Numbered from the stretch's first letter, positions 53,065 to 62,027 are shown. The stretch is 64,000 nucleotides of DNA from JAGNZR01 sp051656905 (GCA_051656905.1 JBOFJQ010000034.1:217619-281618); one strand, 5' to 3'. A program made the numbers and translations. The notes: generated from the letters alone by a model not told the origin.

Positions 53065-54020
53065 ATTTGGTCTCCTGAATATTTTTCTTGTAATCTTCTC
53101 TCTATATCATTAATTAAAGGGAAATCTATTTTTCTGTTTTTTTCAAGATAATCATAAGTAAAATTTAGTCCTTTTCTTAAGTCAGTCTCTACTCTAAAAT
53201 TTGTATTTTTTATCTTATCAATGCTTCCAAATAAATGGACATTTCTAAAAGGGAACCAATCTCTAGCTTTTAGCTGTTCATTTTCTAAGTTTATGTTACA
53301 AATTCTTACCTCTTTTGAAAGTATTTCACCACAAATTTCAATATACTTCCTTATAGTTACTGATTCTTCTCCAGAAATATTAAAAATCTCATTATAAAAT
53401 TGAGGGTTCTCAAATGAATATATTATTGCGTTAACCAAATCATCAATATAACCTAATTGAATTATTTCAGAGCCTGAATCTGGCACAAATATGGGTAAAT
53501 TATTTTTTATTCTCGAAAATATATAACTCTCTCTATCTAAATTATTTTCTGGGCCATAAATATAAAATGGTCTCAGTATCGTGTATTTATAATTATTTTT
53601 CTTAGCATTTTCTTTAATATAATTTTCTGCTAAATATTTATTCTCTGCGTATTCACCCCATATAGAGTTAGCTCCAACTAAGGATTCTTCTTTTACAGGA
53701 TAAGATACTACATCCTTATATATTGAAGCACTGCTTATAAAAATATAATGTAAGTATCTCCCTTTTAATACTTCTTTAAATATTTTTACATCTTGTAAGG
53801 TATAAGCAGATATATCTATAACTACATCAAAATAATGTTCTCTTGCTATTTTTTCTAGTTCAGTTTTATTATTTCTATCACATTTAAAAACATTTACTCC
53901 AATTATATTTTTTCTTGTTTCTCTGTTAAGTACATAAACGCAATAATTTAGCTCTAATAGTTTTCTAGCTACTGCTTTTCCTAAAAATTGATTGCCTCCC
54001 ATCACAAGTACTTTTTTCAT
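53061..54020 (-). CDS. NAD-dependent epimerase/dehydratase family protein
   Basis: A 319-residue short-chain dehydrogenase/reductase of the extended type. The nucleotide-binding motif is VMGGNQFLGKAVARKL (GGxxxxG). The IFISSASIYKD segment and KNKYLAENYIKEN (YxxxK region) mark the active site. It resembles reductases of nucleotide-sugar or mRNA-binding CSP41-like type (ENLDRESYIFSRI). Substrate unknown. It forms a two-gene unit with the VOC gene. Confidence 0.86.
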   Translation of the reverse strand: MKKVLVMGGNQFLGKAVARKLLELNYCVYVLNRETRKNIIGVNVFKCDRNNKTELEKIAREHYFDVVIDISAYTLQDVKIFKEVLKGRYLHYIFISSASIYKDVVSYPVKEESLVGANSIWGEYAENKYLAENYIKENAKKNNYKYTILRPFYIYGPENNLDRESYIFSRIKNNLPIFVPDSGSEIIQLGYIDDLVNAIIYSFENPQFYNEIFNISGEESVTIRKYIEICGEILSKEVRICNINLENEQLKARDWFPFRNVHLFGSIDKIKNTNFRVETDLRKGLNFTYDYLEKNRKIDFPLINDIERRLQEKYSGDQI

Positions 54021-54444
54021 TATACCTCCATTCTTAATATAATATAAAAAATAATTATTCTTCTAAAGTTTTTATAAAAAAATTATAGCATATCACTTTG
54101 GAAGCACCTATTAAAACATGTTTTTTATCATAACTATTAATGTTACCCTTATTTCCTTTAATTTAAAGATATTTTTTTATATTATTTTCTTTATCTAAGT
54201 AGTCTCCAGCTTATGTATTTTTTGTACAAGTTATCTCTTTAGTTTTTAACATTATAATTTATTCCTTTGAAGTAACTCCATCATTCGATTTATACAAAAG
54301 AGAATTAATAATCTATCTTTTATTTTAATATCCTAAAAGAAATATTCACTCTTTATGGTAGTTACCACCAGATTATTTTAGGAAAACACAATAATTAATG
54401 GGGAGATTAAATTAAAACCTAATCTCCCCACTATCTATACAAAT
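54021..54444. other. AT-rich intergenic region with one hairpin
   Basis: No gene seen. A hairpin TGGGGAGATTA / TAATCTCCCCA at 54399-54430 lies just after the XRE-type gene's stop and may end its transcript, although the downstream T run on the minus strand is weak. Confidence 0.5.
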
Positions 54445-54882
54445 CTATTTTCTTTCTTTTTTTGTTTTCATAAATTCAACATAATCTTTTAAATGTTCAA
54501 TTTCTTGAATACTTAATCCCAACACATCTATAGTTTCAGAATTTGAAATTTTTTTATTTTCTTTATACTTTAATAACTCTTCTTCTAATATAGCGTTTTC
54601 TTTTTTTAGTACCTCTGCCTCTTTAAAATCTTCTTCTGACAAATATCCTACAATTTTATAAAGATCTTTATAGTCTATTTTCAACGATGAAGACAAGTGA
54701 ATAAGATTATAAGGATTGATTTTTTTGTTTTCCGAATTCATTATTGAATAAAAAGTCTTTGCATTTAAATTTGATCTTAATATGAGTTGGTTAATCCCTA
54801 ATTCTCTTTGATTTCTTAGCTCATCTATCTTTTTTGCCAATTCTTTTCTACTCTCTATTGGAATTTCATTTTTATTTATCAT
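54445..54882 (-). CDS. XRE-like helix-turn-helix regulator with coiled-coil tail
   Basis: A 145-residue protein. Residues about 12-75 resemble a XRE/Cro-type HTH (KKIDELRNQRELGINQLILRSNLNAKTFYSIMNSE, seen in parts) typical of phage or stress repressors. Residues about 85-115 are a Glu/Lys-rich predicted coiled coil. It is divergent from the 85-residue gene at 55250. The intergenic space holds two inverted repeats with AAAAGTWA half-sites, good operator candidates. Confidence 0.75.
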   Translation of the reverse strand: MINKNEIPIESRKELAKKIDELRNQRELGINQLILRSNLNAKTFYSIMNSENKKINPYNLIHLSSSLKIDYKDLYKIVGYLSEEDFKEAEVLKKENAILEEELLKYKENKKISNSETIDVLGLSIQEIEHLKDYVEFMKTKKERK

Positions 54883-54974
54883 TTTTCCCCACCTTTTTCT
54901 CTCTTAAATTAGATTTTACTATTTTTCATTTACTTTAGTAACAATTAAAATTATTATTTTTAATATGTATATAC

Positions 54975-55004
54975 AAAAGTAAAAATTAATGTTATATTAC
55001 TTTT
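54975..55004. promoter_or_regulatory. Candidate operator 1 (AAAAGTAA inverted repeat)
   Basis: AAAAGTAA (54975-54982) and TTACTTTT (54997-55004) separated by 14 bases, between the divergent XRE-type gene and the 85-residue gene. Confidence 0.5.
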
Positions 55005-55011
55005 ATAAATA

Positions 55012-55041
55012 TTAACTTTTATCAGTATTAACAAAAGTTAA
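55012..55041. promoter_or_regulatory. Candidate operator 2 (TTAACTTTT inverted repeat)
   Basis: TTAACTTTT (55012-55020) and AAAAGTTAA (55033-55041) with a 12-base spacer. The half-site AAAAGTWA is shared with operator 1. Minus strand TTGTTA at 55029-55034 could be a -35 box covered by it. Confidence 0.5.
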
Positions 55042-55249
55042 TAAACATCTATTTTATCTCTAAAATTCTATTCTTTTCAAAATATCATATTATTATTTTA
55101 CTTTTTTCTTATTATAACATTTCTATTTTAAGTAATTCAAATTTCAAGTTATTATTTATAATTTTGTTTTTCCACTTTTTTATATTAAATAAAACAAATG
55201 ATTTTTTATCTTTATTTTTATTTGTAAAATATTTCTAGGAGGCTATAAA

Positions 55250-55507
55250 ATGAATAATTCCAATAACGGCAATTTAATGACTTCAAATCTTAATCTTTCT
55301 CAGAATACAATTGTAAGAATCTTATTTGACGAACAAAATCAAGCTATAAGTGAGATGGAAATCCTTAAAGTTATTTCAGAAGCTGGACAAACCTTTAAAC
55401 TAAGTAATGGTGTATCTCTTTATAAAGGCTGCTTAATGCCTTATCATTCTGTTAAGGATTATCATAGTGGAGAAGAGTATTTTTTCTTAAGAAAATTAAT
55501 TATATAA
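55250..55507 (+). CDS. Hypothetical 85-residue protein divergent from XRE regulator
   Basis: I do not recognise this protein. It has an Asn/Ser-rich N-terminus (about 1-18) and then a compact mixed alpha/beta region (VRILFDEQNQAISEMEILKVI and QTFKLSNGVSLYKGC in parts). No signal peptide or membrane segment. AGGAGG lies 8 bases before the ATG, and a strong terminator follows. It could be the target of the divergent regulator. Confidence 0.65.
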   Translation: MNNSNNGNLMTSNLNLSQNTIVRILFDEQNQAISEMEILKVISEAGQTFKLSNGVSLYKGCLMPYHSVKDYHSGEEYFFLRKLII

Positions 55508-55551
55508 AAAATAGAAGAAGTAGAAATCTAACCTACTTCTTCTATTTTCTA
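55506..55551. terminator. Bidirectional terminator
   Basis: AAAATAGAAGAAGTAG / CTACTTCTTCTATTTT perfect 16-bp stem, flanked by A and T runs, serving the small gene and the converging multicopper oxidase gene. Confidence 0.9.
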
Positions 55552-55561
55552 TAGACTATTC

Positions 55562-57043
55562 TTATTTTATTACTTCAAATTGTCCCATCATTCCACCATC
55601 TTCATGCTCTAATATATGGCAATGATATACTGACATTCCTTCATTCTCAAATTTTATTAAAATCTTTACTGTTTCCTTTGGATTTAAATTAATAGTATCT
55701 TTCCAACCATTTTCATTTTCAGAAGGAACTTTACCATTTCTTTCTATAACTCTAAATTGTGTTCCATGAACATGGAAAGGATGTGGCATATTCATTCCTC
55801 CAAAAGAGTTTGAAATTTCCCAAATTTCATAAGTTCCTTTTTTTACTGAAAAATCTATTTTATTATGGTCATATGAACCATCATTAATTAAATTTTTACT
55901 TCCTTTTGTTGAAAGATTAAATTTTCTAGTTGAACTAACTGATTCTAACATCTCTTTAGTTATTGGCTCTATTTTTACAAGAGAAGTTGGAATATCCTTT
56001 ACTGCTGCTATCCCTTTAGTTTCAATTTCTAATGCCTTATTATCATTAACTACCATATAAAATTTTATATCAATTTTAGATGTATCTATTAATATCTCAG
56101 CCCTTTCTCCAGGAGCTAAAGATAAAGTAGTCATAGAAATTGGTTTTTCTAATAATCCTCCATCACTAGCTATTTGATAAAATATCTTACCTTCAAAAGA
56201 ATAATCATATTTCGTTGCGTTACTTCCATTTAAAAGTCTTAATCTAATAATACCTTTAGGAACTTCTAACGTTGGAGAAATAATTCCATTTACCATCATA
56301 TAACCGCCAATTTTTCCATGTGTCTTTTCCATTTGATTAGATTCAACCACTATTTGGTTCTCACCATCTAATTTTTTTTCTTGAACTGCTAATGGAATAT
56401 CATCAACTCCATATGTTTTTGGTAGATTTAATGTTTGTGAAGTTTCATCTTGAAGATAGATAAACCCTGCCATTCCTTTATAAACTTGACTTGCAGTCTT
56501 TGAATGTGTGTGTGGATGAAACCATAATGTTGATGCTGGTTGATTAAGTTTAAAAGAAATTTCTTTAGAAGTTCCCGGCATTATTTCAGAATTATGTACA
56601 CCATCAACTTTTTCCCCAACAGTAGCTCCGTGCCAATGCACAGTTGTTGCTTCTTCTAAGCTATTAGTCACAGTTATTTTTGTCTCCTCATCTTTATTTA
56701 ATAGAAGTGTTGGAGAAAGAATTGGTGAACTATATCCATAAGTTTTAGTTTTTGTTCCTAATATAAAATCCCATTCTCCTTCCATAGAAGTCAGTTGAAA
56801 TTCTCTAACTCCATTCTTAACTGTTCCTTCCATTAAAGGTGGTATTAATAGCTTCTTTGTAAATTTACTAACATTATTATTAATTGGATCTTTATGTGTT
56901 GACTCATGAGCATGCATTGAACTATCATTTCCCATTTCCATATTATGCCCGTTATGAAGATTCTTCATAATATGATTGTATGTGAAGAACCCTCCTAAAA
57001 TTAAAATCCCTATTACTACATTTGTTTTTCTCAATATTTTCAT
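55562..57043 (-). CDS. Multicopper oxidase (CueO/CotA-like)
   Basis: A 493-residue exported protein. An N-terminal membrane/signal segment (about 7-27) is followed by a His/Met-rich stretch (HNGHNMEMGNDSSMHAHE), probably copper-binding. All four copper motifs are present: TVHWHGATV, LWFHPHTH, PHPFHVHGTQF and YHCHILEHEDGGMMG, the last two with the type-1 and type-3 ligands. Three cupredoxin domains are expected. Family members oxidise Cu(I), Fe(II) or Mn(II) with O2. An odd enzyme for an anaerobe. Confidence 0.93.
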   Translation of the reverse strand: MKILRKTNVVIGILILGGFFTYNHIMKNLHNGHNMEMGNDSSMHAHESTHKDPINNNVSKFTKKLLIPPLMEGTVKNGVREFQLTSMEGEWDFILGTKTKTYGYSSPILSPTLLLNKDEETKITVTNSLEEATTVHWHGATVGEKVDGVHNSEIMPGTSKEISFKLNQPASTLWFHPHTHSKTASQVYKGMAGFIYLQDETSQTLNLPKTYGVDDIPLAVQEKKLDGENQIVVESNQMEKTHGKIGGYMMVNGIISPTLEVPKGIIRLRLLNGSNATKYDYSFEGKIFYQIASDGGLLEKPISMTTLSLAPGERAEILIDTSKIDIKFYMVVNDNKALEIETKGIAAVKDIPTSLVKIEPITKEMLESVSSTRKFNLSTKGSKNLINDGSYDHNKIDFSVKKGTYEIWEISNSFGGMNMPHPFHVHGTQFRVIERNGKVPSENENGWKDTINLNPKETVKILIKFENEGMSVYHCHILEHEDGGMMGQFEVIK

Positions 57044-57248
57044 TGCTTTCTCCCTTTTGTATCTTTTATTATAATGTAATCATAACAATCGAATGTGTTA
57101 ATACGATGTCATAATTAATTCTTTTTCTTAATTCACAAATTATCTTCTTAAATATTATAACTAAAGTCTAATACTCCAGATACATTAATAATCCTTATTA
57201 TAGTTTAGCTCACAACCCTTTGAGATAAAGGCTTAAATTAAATTAGTA

Positions 57249-57277
57249 TTGACTTTTAATGCAGATTACTATAGTAT
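57249..57277 (+). promoter_or_regulatory. Promoter of the second MATE gene
   Basis: -35 TTGACT (57249-57254), 17-base spacer, -10 TAGTAT (57272-57277). Same TTAGTATTGACTTTTA context as the first MATE promoter. Confidence 0.82.
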
Positions 57278-57303
57278 AGCGGTAGCGATTCAGAATAATT
57301 TAT

Positions 57304-57370
57304 AATAAAAGCTTTCGAAGCTTTTCAGTGAAAAACCACTTTTGGTAAACAGAAGTGGCTTTTTTTTTAC
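57304..57370 (+). promoter_or_regulatory. Conserved hairpin-terminator leader of the second MATE gene
   Basis: Hairpin AAAAGCTT-TCG-AAGCTTTT at about 57307-57325, then AGTGAAAAACCACTTTTGG and terminator CCACTTTTG / CAGAAGTGG followed by nine T residues ending at 57369. Matches the first MATE leader, with loop and stem changes that keep pairing. Confidence 0.75.
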
Positions 57371-57410
57371 TCATTTTCAAGAAAATTTTTACTATATAAA
57401 GGAGAGTGTT

Positions 57411-58808
57411 ATGGAATTTAATCTTTTTAAAAAGTATAGAAAGGATAAAGCTTTCTATAAAACTTTATTTGCTATTACAATACCTATCGTATTGCAAAAT
57501 CTTGTTGCTACAGCTATCAATTTGCTTGATACAGTTATGATTGGTAATGTTGGTGAAAAAGAATTAGCAGCAGTAGGAATTGCTAATCAATTTTATTTCT
57601 TATTTAATTTAACTATATTTGGTGTGGCTGCTGGTTGCGGAGTATTTATCGCTCAACTTTGGGGAACAAAAGATGTTAAAAGAATTAAAAGTACTCTTGG
57701 TTTTGGATTAATCTCAGGATTTTTAATAACTTTAGTCTTTTCCGCAGTAGCCATATTTTTCCCAAAATCTATTATGCAAATCTTTTCTAAAGATTTTAAA
57801 GTTATAGAAATAGGGAGTGACTATTTAATAATTGCTGCAGTTAGTTACATTTTTACAGCAATAAGTTTTAGTTATTCTGCTGCACTAAGAAGTATTAGAA
57901 ACACTTCTCTTCCTATGTGGGCAAGTTTAGGTGCATTTTTCACAAATGGTATTTTGAACTATATCTTAATTTTTGGTAAGTTTGGATTTGCTCCTCTAGG
58001 AGTTAAGGGAGCTGCTATTGCAACTTTAATTGCTAGAGCTGTGGAAGTTCTTATAATTCTTGGAATCATTTATACTAGAGATCACGTTTTAAGAGCTAGC
58101 ATAAAAGAATTGGGAACTATGTCTAAAGAAATGGTAAAAACTATCATCAATATCTCCACTCCAGTTATTCTTAATGACATCTGTTTTGGATTAGCTACAG
58201 TGACTTATTCTGCAATCTATGGAAGAATAAGTACCGAGGCTATAGCCGCTGTTCAAATTGCTACTACGGTATTTAGCTTGTTTACAGTTATAATTTACGG
58301 ATTAGCCAATTCTGCAGTTGTTGTTGTTGGAAATGAGATTGGTGCTGGAAATACTGATAAAGGGATTGAGTATGCAAATAGGATAACAGGTTTATCTGTA
58401 ATAGTTGGATTCTTTTTAGCTCTACTTTTAGCAACTCTTGCCACTATTGTCCCTGGTTTATTTAATGTTTCTGAAATTATTAGAAAAGATGTATTCTATA
58501 TTTTAATTATTTATTCTGTAATTATGATTCCTAGAGTTTTCACTTTAGTTGTAATTGTTGGAGTATTTAGAGGTGGGGGAGAATGTGTCTACGGAGGTGT
58601 CGTTCAAGGAATAACTTCATGGCTAATTGGTATTCCATTGGCCTATATTGCTGCCCATGTTCTACATTTACCTATAACTACTGTAGTAATGTGTTGTTTT
58701 GTAGAAGAGATTGCAAGGTCAATAATTTTATACAAAAGATACAAATCATATAAATGGATTCGTATTAGAACAGGTTCAAATCAATTAAAAGAACTCCTTG
58801 CAATATAA
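57411..58808 (+). CDS. MATE family multidrug efflux transporter (copy 2)
   Basis: A 465-residue transporter with 12 helices, clearly paralogous to the copy at 45460 along its full length; both start with M-x-FNLFKKY and end in a KWIR-containing tail. NLLDTVMIGNVGEKELAAVGIANQF and VVVGNEIGAGNTDKG are visible in parts. The frame is open 23 codons upstream, but that stretch is the terminator leader; the ATG at 57411 follows AAGGAGAG and is chosen. A terminator follows. Confidence 0.93.
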   Translation: MEFNLFKKYRKDKAFYKTLFAITIPIVLQNLVATAINLLDTVMIGNVGEKELAAVGIANQFYFLFNLTIFGVAAGCGVFIAQLWGTKDVKRIKSTLGFGLISGFLITLVFSAVAIFFPKSIMQIFSKDFKVIEIGSDYLIIAAVSYIFTAISFSYSAALRSIRNTSLPMWASLGAFFTNGILNYILIFGKFGFAPLGVKGAAIATLIARAVEVLIILGIIYTRDHVLRASIKELGTMSKEMVKTIINISTPVILNDICFGLATVTYSAIYGRISTEAIAAVQIATTVFSLFTVIIYGLANSAVVVVGNEIGAGNTDKGIEYANRITGLSVIVGFFLALLLATLATIVPGLFNVSEIIRKDVFYILIIYSVIMIPRVFTLVVIVGVFRGGGECVYGGVVQGITSWLIGIPLAYIAAHVLHLPITTVVMCCFVEEIARSIILYKRYKSYKWIRIRTGSNQLKELLAI

Positions 58809-58826
58809 AGATAAGTTTTAACAATG

Positions 58827-58885
58827 TTAGGGAGAGAGGGCTCTCATTCATAATTAAAATGCAAGAGCCTTCTCTAAATTTTTTA
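58827..58885 (+). terminator. Terminator after the second MATE gene
   Basis: TTAGGGAGAGAGGGCTCT / AGAGCCTTCTCTAA stem with a loop of about 19 bases and a TTTTTT run. Confidence 0.85.
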
Positions 58886-58935
58886 TAACCGATTTTCAAC
58901 TGAAATAAAGAAATAAAAACTTAGGAGTGATAAAA

Positions 58936-59679
58936 ATGAAAAAAGCTTTAATTTTATTTGGAAATGAAGAAAACACACATAACTTAATTAAAAGTTGTAG
59001 TTATTTAAAAGAAGTATTTGGATACAATTTAGATGCACTTTTAATAAAAGATGTAAGAGCCGAAACAATTACTATAGGGCAAGGGGTAATAACAAACGTT
59101 GAAGACATGATAAAACTTGAAAAAGATGAGATGAAATTCTTAAAAGAAAAACTAAAAGAAGAAAAGTTAGAAATAAATTTAACTTGCACAATTGGAATAA
59201 TAAGTGAAACTATAAAAGAACTTATGAAAAGTTATGATTTACTTGTTTTAGGTAAAGGAACTACTACTTCCGATATTTTAATGGATGTTTTAAAAAGAAA
59301 TTACAAAGCTACTATAATACTAGGGAACGATGAGTTAAAGTTTTCAAATATATGTATAGCGAATGATGATAGTATTGAAGTAAACAAGAGCTGTTATAAC
59401 TTTAGTAGAGATTTCCCTGAAATTAAAGAGTTTATTTCAATTCAAGAAAATTCAAACGAAGAAAATATACTAAATAAATATTTAATTTCTAAAGGAAAAA
59501 AAATAGATGTTAAGAAATTTTCTGATTCAAAAAGTTTAATAGAATTTATAAAGAGTACAGAGCAACACGGAATTACTATTATGGGAAATCTTAGTAAAAA
59601 TTTCTTTATGGAAAGAATAACAGGAAGAACAGGGTTAAAAATATTGGAGAAAGCGAGAACAGCTTTATATATAGGATAA
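58936..59679 (+). CDS. Tandem universal stress protein (UspA-like)
   Basis: A 247-residue protein with two UspA-like halves. The first half (about 1-135) ends SYDLLVLGKGTTTSDIL...KATIILG, and the second half ends GITIMGNLSKNF...GLKILEKARTALYIG, the usual end of the Usp fold. The ATP loop is only partly recognisable. The ATG at 58936 follows AGGAG by 8 bases; a GTG upstream lies within the site. Monocistronic with a terminator behind it. Confidence 0.75.
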   Translation: MKKALILFGNEENTHNLIKSCSYLKEVFGYNLDALLIKDVRAETITIGQGVITNVEDMIKLEKDEMKFLKEKLKEEKLEINLTCTIGIISETIKELMKSYDLLVLGKGTTTSDILMDVLKRNYKATIILGNDELKFSNICIANDDSIEVNKSCYNFSRDFPEIKEFISIQENSNEENILNKYLISKGKKIDVKKFSDSKSLIEFIKSTEQHGITIMGNLSKNFFMERITGRTGLKILEKARTALYIG

Positions 59680-59719
59680 AAAATTTAGAATTCAAATAAT
59701 ATTTAAATATTATATAAAT

Positions 59720-59749
59720 AAGACTTTAATCTAGAGTCTTATTTTTTTA
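59720..59749 (+). terminator. Terminator after the universal stress protein gene
   Basis: AAGACT / AGTCTT stem followed by TATTTTTTT. It ends immediately before an extended -10 promoter (TGGTATACT, 59752-59760) for the small peptides. Confidence 0.75.
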
Positions 59750-59793
59750 TATGGTATACTTTAGTAGTAATAATTTAAAATAGAGGTGAAAAA

Positions 59794-59859
59794 ATGGAAA
59801 AACAAAAGATAAACAAATTCGTTGGGGCACATGTTTCTACATGCGACCTAATAGGTTAA
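59794..59859 (+). CDS. Small peptide 1 (21 residues), paralogue of the next
   Basis: A 21-residue frame with AGAGGTG 8 bases upstream. It reads MEKQKINKFVGAHVSTC and ends in DLIG. The pattern MEKxKINKxxGAHVxxCxLI is shared with the peptide at 59920. A hairpin AATAGGT/ACCTATT starting within its last codons (59850-59878) is followed by TTTTTC, so transcription may end right after it. The GAHVS segment recalls the N-terminus of endonuclease IV, but no further domain follows. Function unknown. Confidence 0.55.
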   Translation: MEKQKINKFVGAHVSTCDLIG

Positions 59860-59886
59860 TCTTTATAAGTTACCTATTTTTCTTAT
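59850..59886 (+). terminator. Terminator overlapping the end of small peptide 1
   Basis: AATAGGT (59850-59856) pairs with ACCTATT (59872-59878), followed by TTTTTCTTATTT. The stem begins inside the last codons of small peptide 1, an arrangement seen in attenuators. Confidence 0.55.
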
Positions 59887-59919
59887 TTCTAAATTATTTT
59901 TTTTAAAAGGAGTATAATA

Positions 59920-59994
59920 ATGGAAAAATATAAAATAAATAAGCTTCTTGGGGCTCATGTTACTGTATGTGTCTTAATAAATGTATTAAAATAA
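59920..59994 (+). CDS. Small peptide 2 (24 residues), paralogue of the previous
   Basis: A 24-residue frame with AAAGGAG 7 bases upstream of the ATG. It reads MEKYKINKLLGAHVTVC followed by a short hydrophobic tail. It shares 12 or more positions with small peptide 1. The two lie about 60 bases apart in tandem. It might be a leader peptide, a secreted signal or a remnant; nothing nearby looks like a processing system. Confidence 0.55.
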   Translation: MEKYKINKLLGAHVTVCVLINVLK

Positions 59995-60340
59995 TCAGTT
60001 ATCAAATATAGTCTCTAACTATTTTTCAATAAATTATTTTTACTAAAAAAGTGCATATAACCCTCTATCTATTCTAACCATTTTTTCTTTTTTTAATTTT
60101 AAAAATCTCCCAATACTTTATAAAAAATAACCCTTTAGTAGCAACTCTTATAGCGGTTATTCGACTATCACTTTTATTCCCGCAAGCATTTCTCTATTTA
60201 ATTTCTAATACCAAAATTTTTAACTATATTATCTAATATATTTTTTATTTAAAAATTTTTAAATGATTTTTTATATTTTAACAGTATAGTAATTTACGTT
60301 TATAATTAAAAATATTGATATTTTATAAGGAGGTATTAAA
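59995..60340. other. AT-rich upstream region of hcp
   Basis: About 340 bases with no gene, repeat or recognised riboswitch. The hcp promoter must lie here; a possible -10 is TATAGT near 60283, without a clear -35. Confidence 0.4.
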
Positions 60341-62020
60341 ATGTTTTGTTACCAATGTCAAGAAACTATCAAAAATCAAGGTTGCAATCTAAGTATGGGG
60401 GCTTGTGGAAAAAAAGCAGAAACTTCAGATTTACAAGATTTATTAATCTACACGGCAAAAGGAGTCGCAGCTTATAGTTCTCAAGCTAAAACATATTTTG
60501 GATTAGAAAGGAGTGACAAATGCCAAATTTGTAATGAAGCTAATCACTTTTTAGTAAATTCTCTATTTATCACAATTACTAATGCTAATTTTGATAATGA
60601 TATGATTTTAAGTGAAATAAAAAAAGGTTTAGAACTAAGAAAAAAAATAAAAGAAGAACTGGTAAAAAATAATGTGATTTTACTCTCTCAACATGAAAAT
60701 AAAAAATATACAACATGGAATGCAACAACAAAAGATGAATTTTTAACTATATCAAAATCTGTAGGGATTCTTTCTACTGCAAATGAAGATGTTAGATCTT
60801 TAAGATCATTGGTTCTTTTTGGATTAAAAGGTTTATGTGCTTACACTGAACATGCATTTAATCTTGGAAAAACTGATTCTTCTCTTTTTAGCTTTGTAGA
60901 AGAAGCTTTATTAGCTACTGAAAATGAATCTTTATCTGCTGCTGAACTAACATCACTTGTTTTAAAATGTGGTGAATTTGGAGTTAAAGCTATGGCACTT
61001 CTTGACTCTGCAAATACTTCAGCATTCGGTAATCCTGAAATTACTAAAGTTAAGTTAGGGGTAAATAAAAAACCAGGAATTTTGATTTCAGGTCATGATT
61101 TATGGGATTTAAAGCAACTTTTAGAGCAAACTGAAGATACTGGAGTAGATGTTTATACTCACTCAGAAATGTTACCTGGTCACTATTATCCTGAATTAAA
61201 AAAATATCCTCATTTTATTGGTAATTATGGTGGTTCTTGGTGGCATCAAAAAGAAGAGTTTGCCTCTTTCAATGGGCCCATTTTATTTACAACTAACTGT
61301 ATAGTTCCACCATCCCCTAATGCTTCATACCAAAATAAAGTATTCACTACTAACGCTGCTGGATACCCTGGATGGAAGAGAGTCCCACTTATGCATAATG
61401 GTCAAAAAGATTTCTCTGAGATTATCTCACTTGCTAAAACTTGCCCTGCACCTACAGAGATAGAATCTGGAGAGATTGTAGGAGGATTTGCTCATAACCA
61501 AGTAATAGCTCTTGCTGATAAGGTTATAGAAGCTGTGAAATCTGGTGCAATTAAGAAATTTGTAGTTATGGGTGGATGTGATGGAAGAAATGCAGATAGA
61601 AATTATTATACTGAATTTGCAGAAGCTTTACCTCATGATACTATTATCTTAACTGCAGGTTGTGCAAAATACAGATATAACAAATTAAATTTAGGAGACA
61701 TCAATGGTATACCTAGAGTTTTAGATGCTGGACAGTGTAATGATTCTTACTCACTTGCAGTTATTGCAATGACATTGCAAAAAGCTTTTGGTCTTGATGA
61801 TATTAATAAACTTCCTATTATTTATAATATTGCTTGGTATGAACAAAAAGCTGTTATTGTCCTATTAGCTCTTTTATCTTTAGGAGTGAAAAATATTCAT
61901 CTTGGACCTACACTTCCTGCTTTCTTATCACCAAATATTGCTAAAGTTTTAGTAGATAATTTTGGAATTGCCGGAATAGAAACAGTAGAAAAAGATTTAA
62001 AAAAATGGAATTTAAAATAA
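60341..62020 (+). CDS. hcp: Hydroxylamine reductase / hybrid-cluster protein Hcp
   Basis: A 559-residue cytoplasmic iron-sulfur protein. The N-terminal cysteines C3, C6, C15 and C22 (FCYQCQE..GCNLSMGACGK) hold a 4Fe cluster. The hybrid-cluster ligands are in the later HDLWDLKQL, TNCIVPP, MGGCDGRN, TAGCAKYRYN and DAGQCNDSY segments. It reduces hydroxylamine or, more likely in cells, nitric oxide. No hcr reductase gene is adjacent. With the flavodiiron protein it suggests nitrosative stress defence. Confidence 0.96.
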   Translation: MFCYQCQETIKNQGCNLSMGACGKKAETSDLQDLLIYTAKGVAAYSSQAKTYFGLERSDKCQICNEANHFLVNSLFITITNANFDNDMILSEIKKGLELRKKIKEELVKNNVILLSQHENKKYTTWNATTKDEFLTISKSVGILSTANEDVRSLRSLVLFGLKGLCAYTEHAFNLGKTDSSLFSFVEEALLATENESLSAAELTSLVLKCGEFGVKAMALLDSANTSAFGNPEITKVKLGVNKKPGILISGHDLWDLKQLLEQTEDTGVDVYTHSEMLPGHYYPELKKYPHFIGNYGGSWWHQKEEFASFNGPILFTTNCIVPPSPNASYQNKVFTTNAAGYPGWKRVPLMHNGQKDFSEIISLAKTCPAPTEIESGEIVGGFAHNQVIALADKVIEAVKSGAIKKFVVMGGCDGRNADRNYYTEFAEALPHDTIILTAGCAKYRYNKLNLGDINGIPRVLDAGQCNDSYSLAVIAMTLQKAFGLDDINKLPIIYNIAWYEQKAVIVLLALLSLGVKNIHLGPTLPAFLSPNIAKVLVDNFGIAGIETVEKDLKKWNLK

Positions 62021-62027
62021 TATTTCA

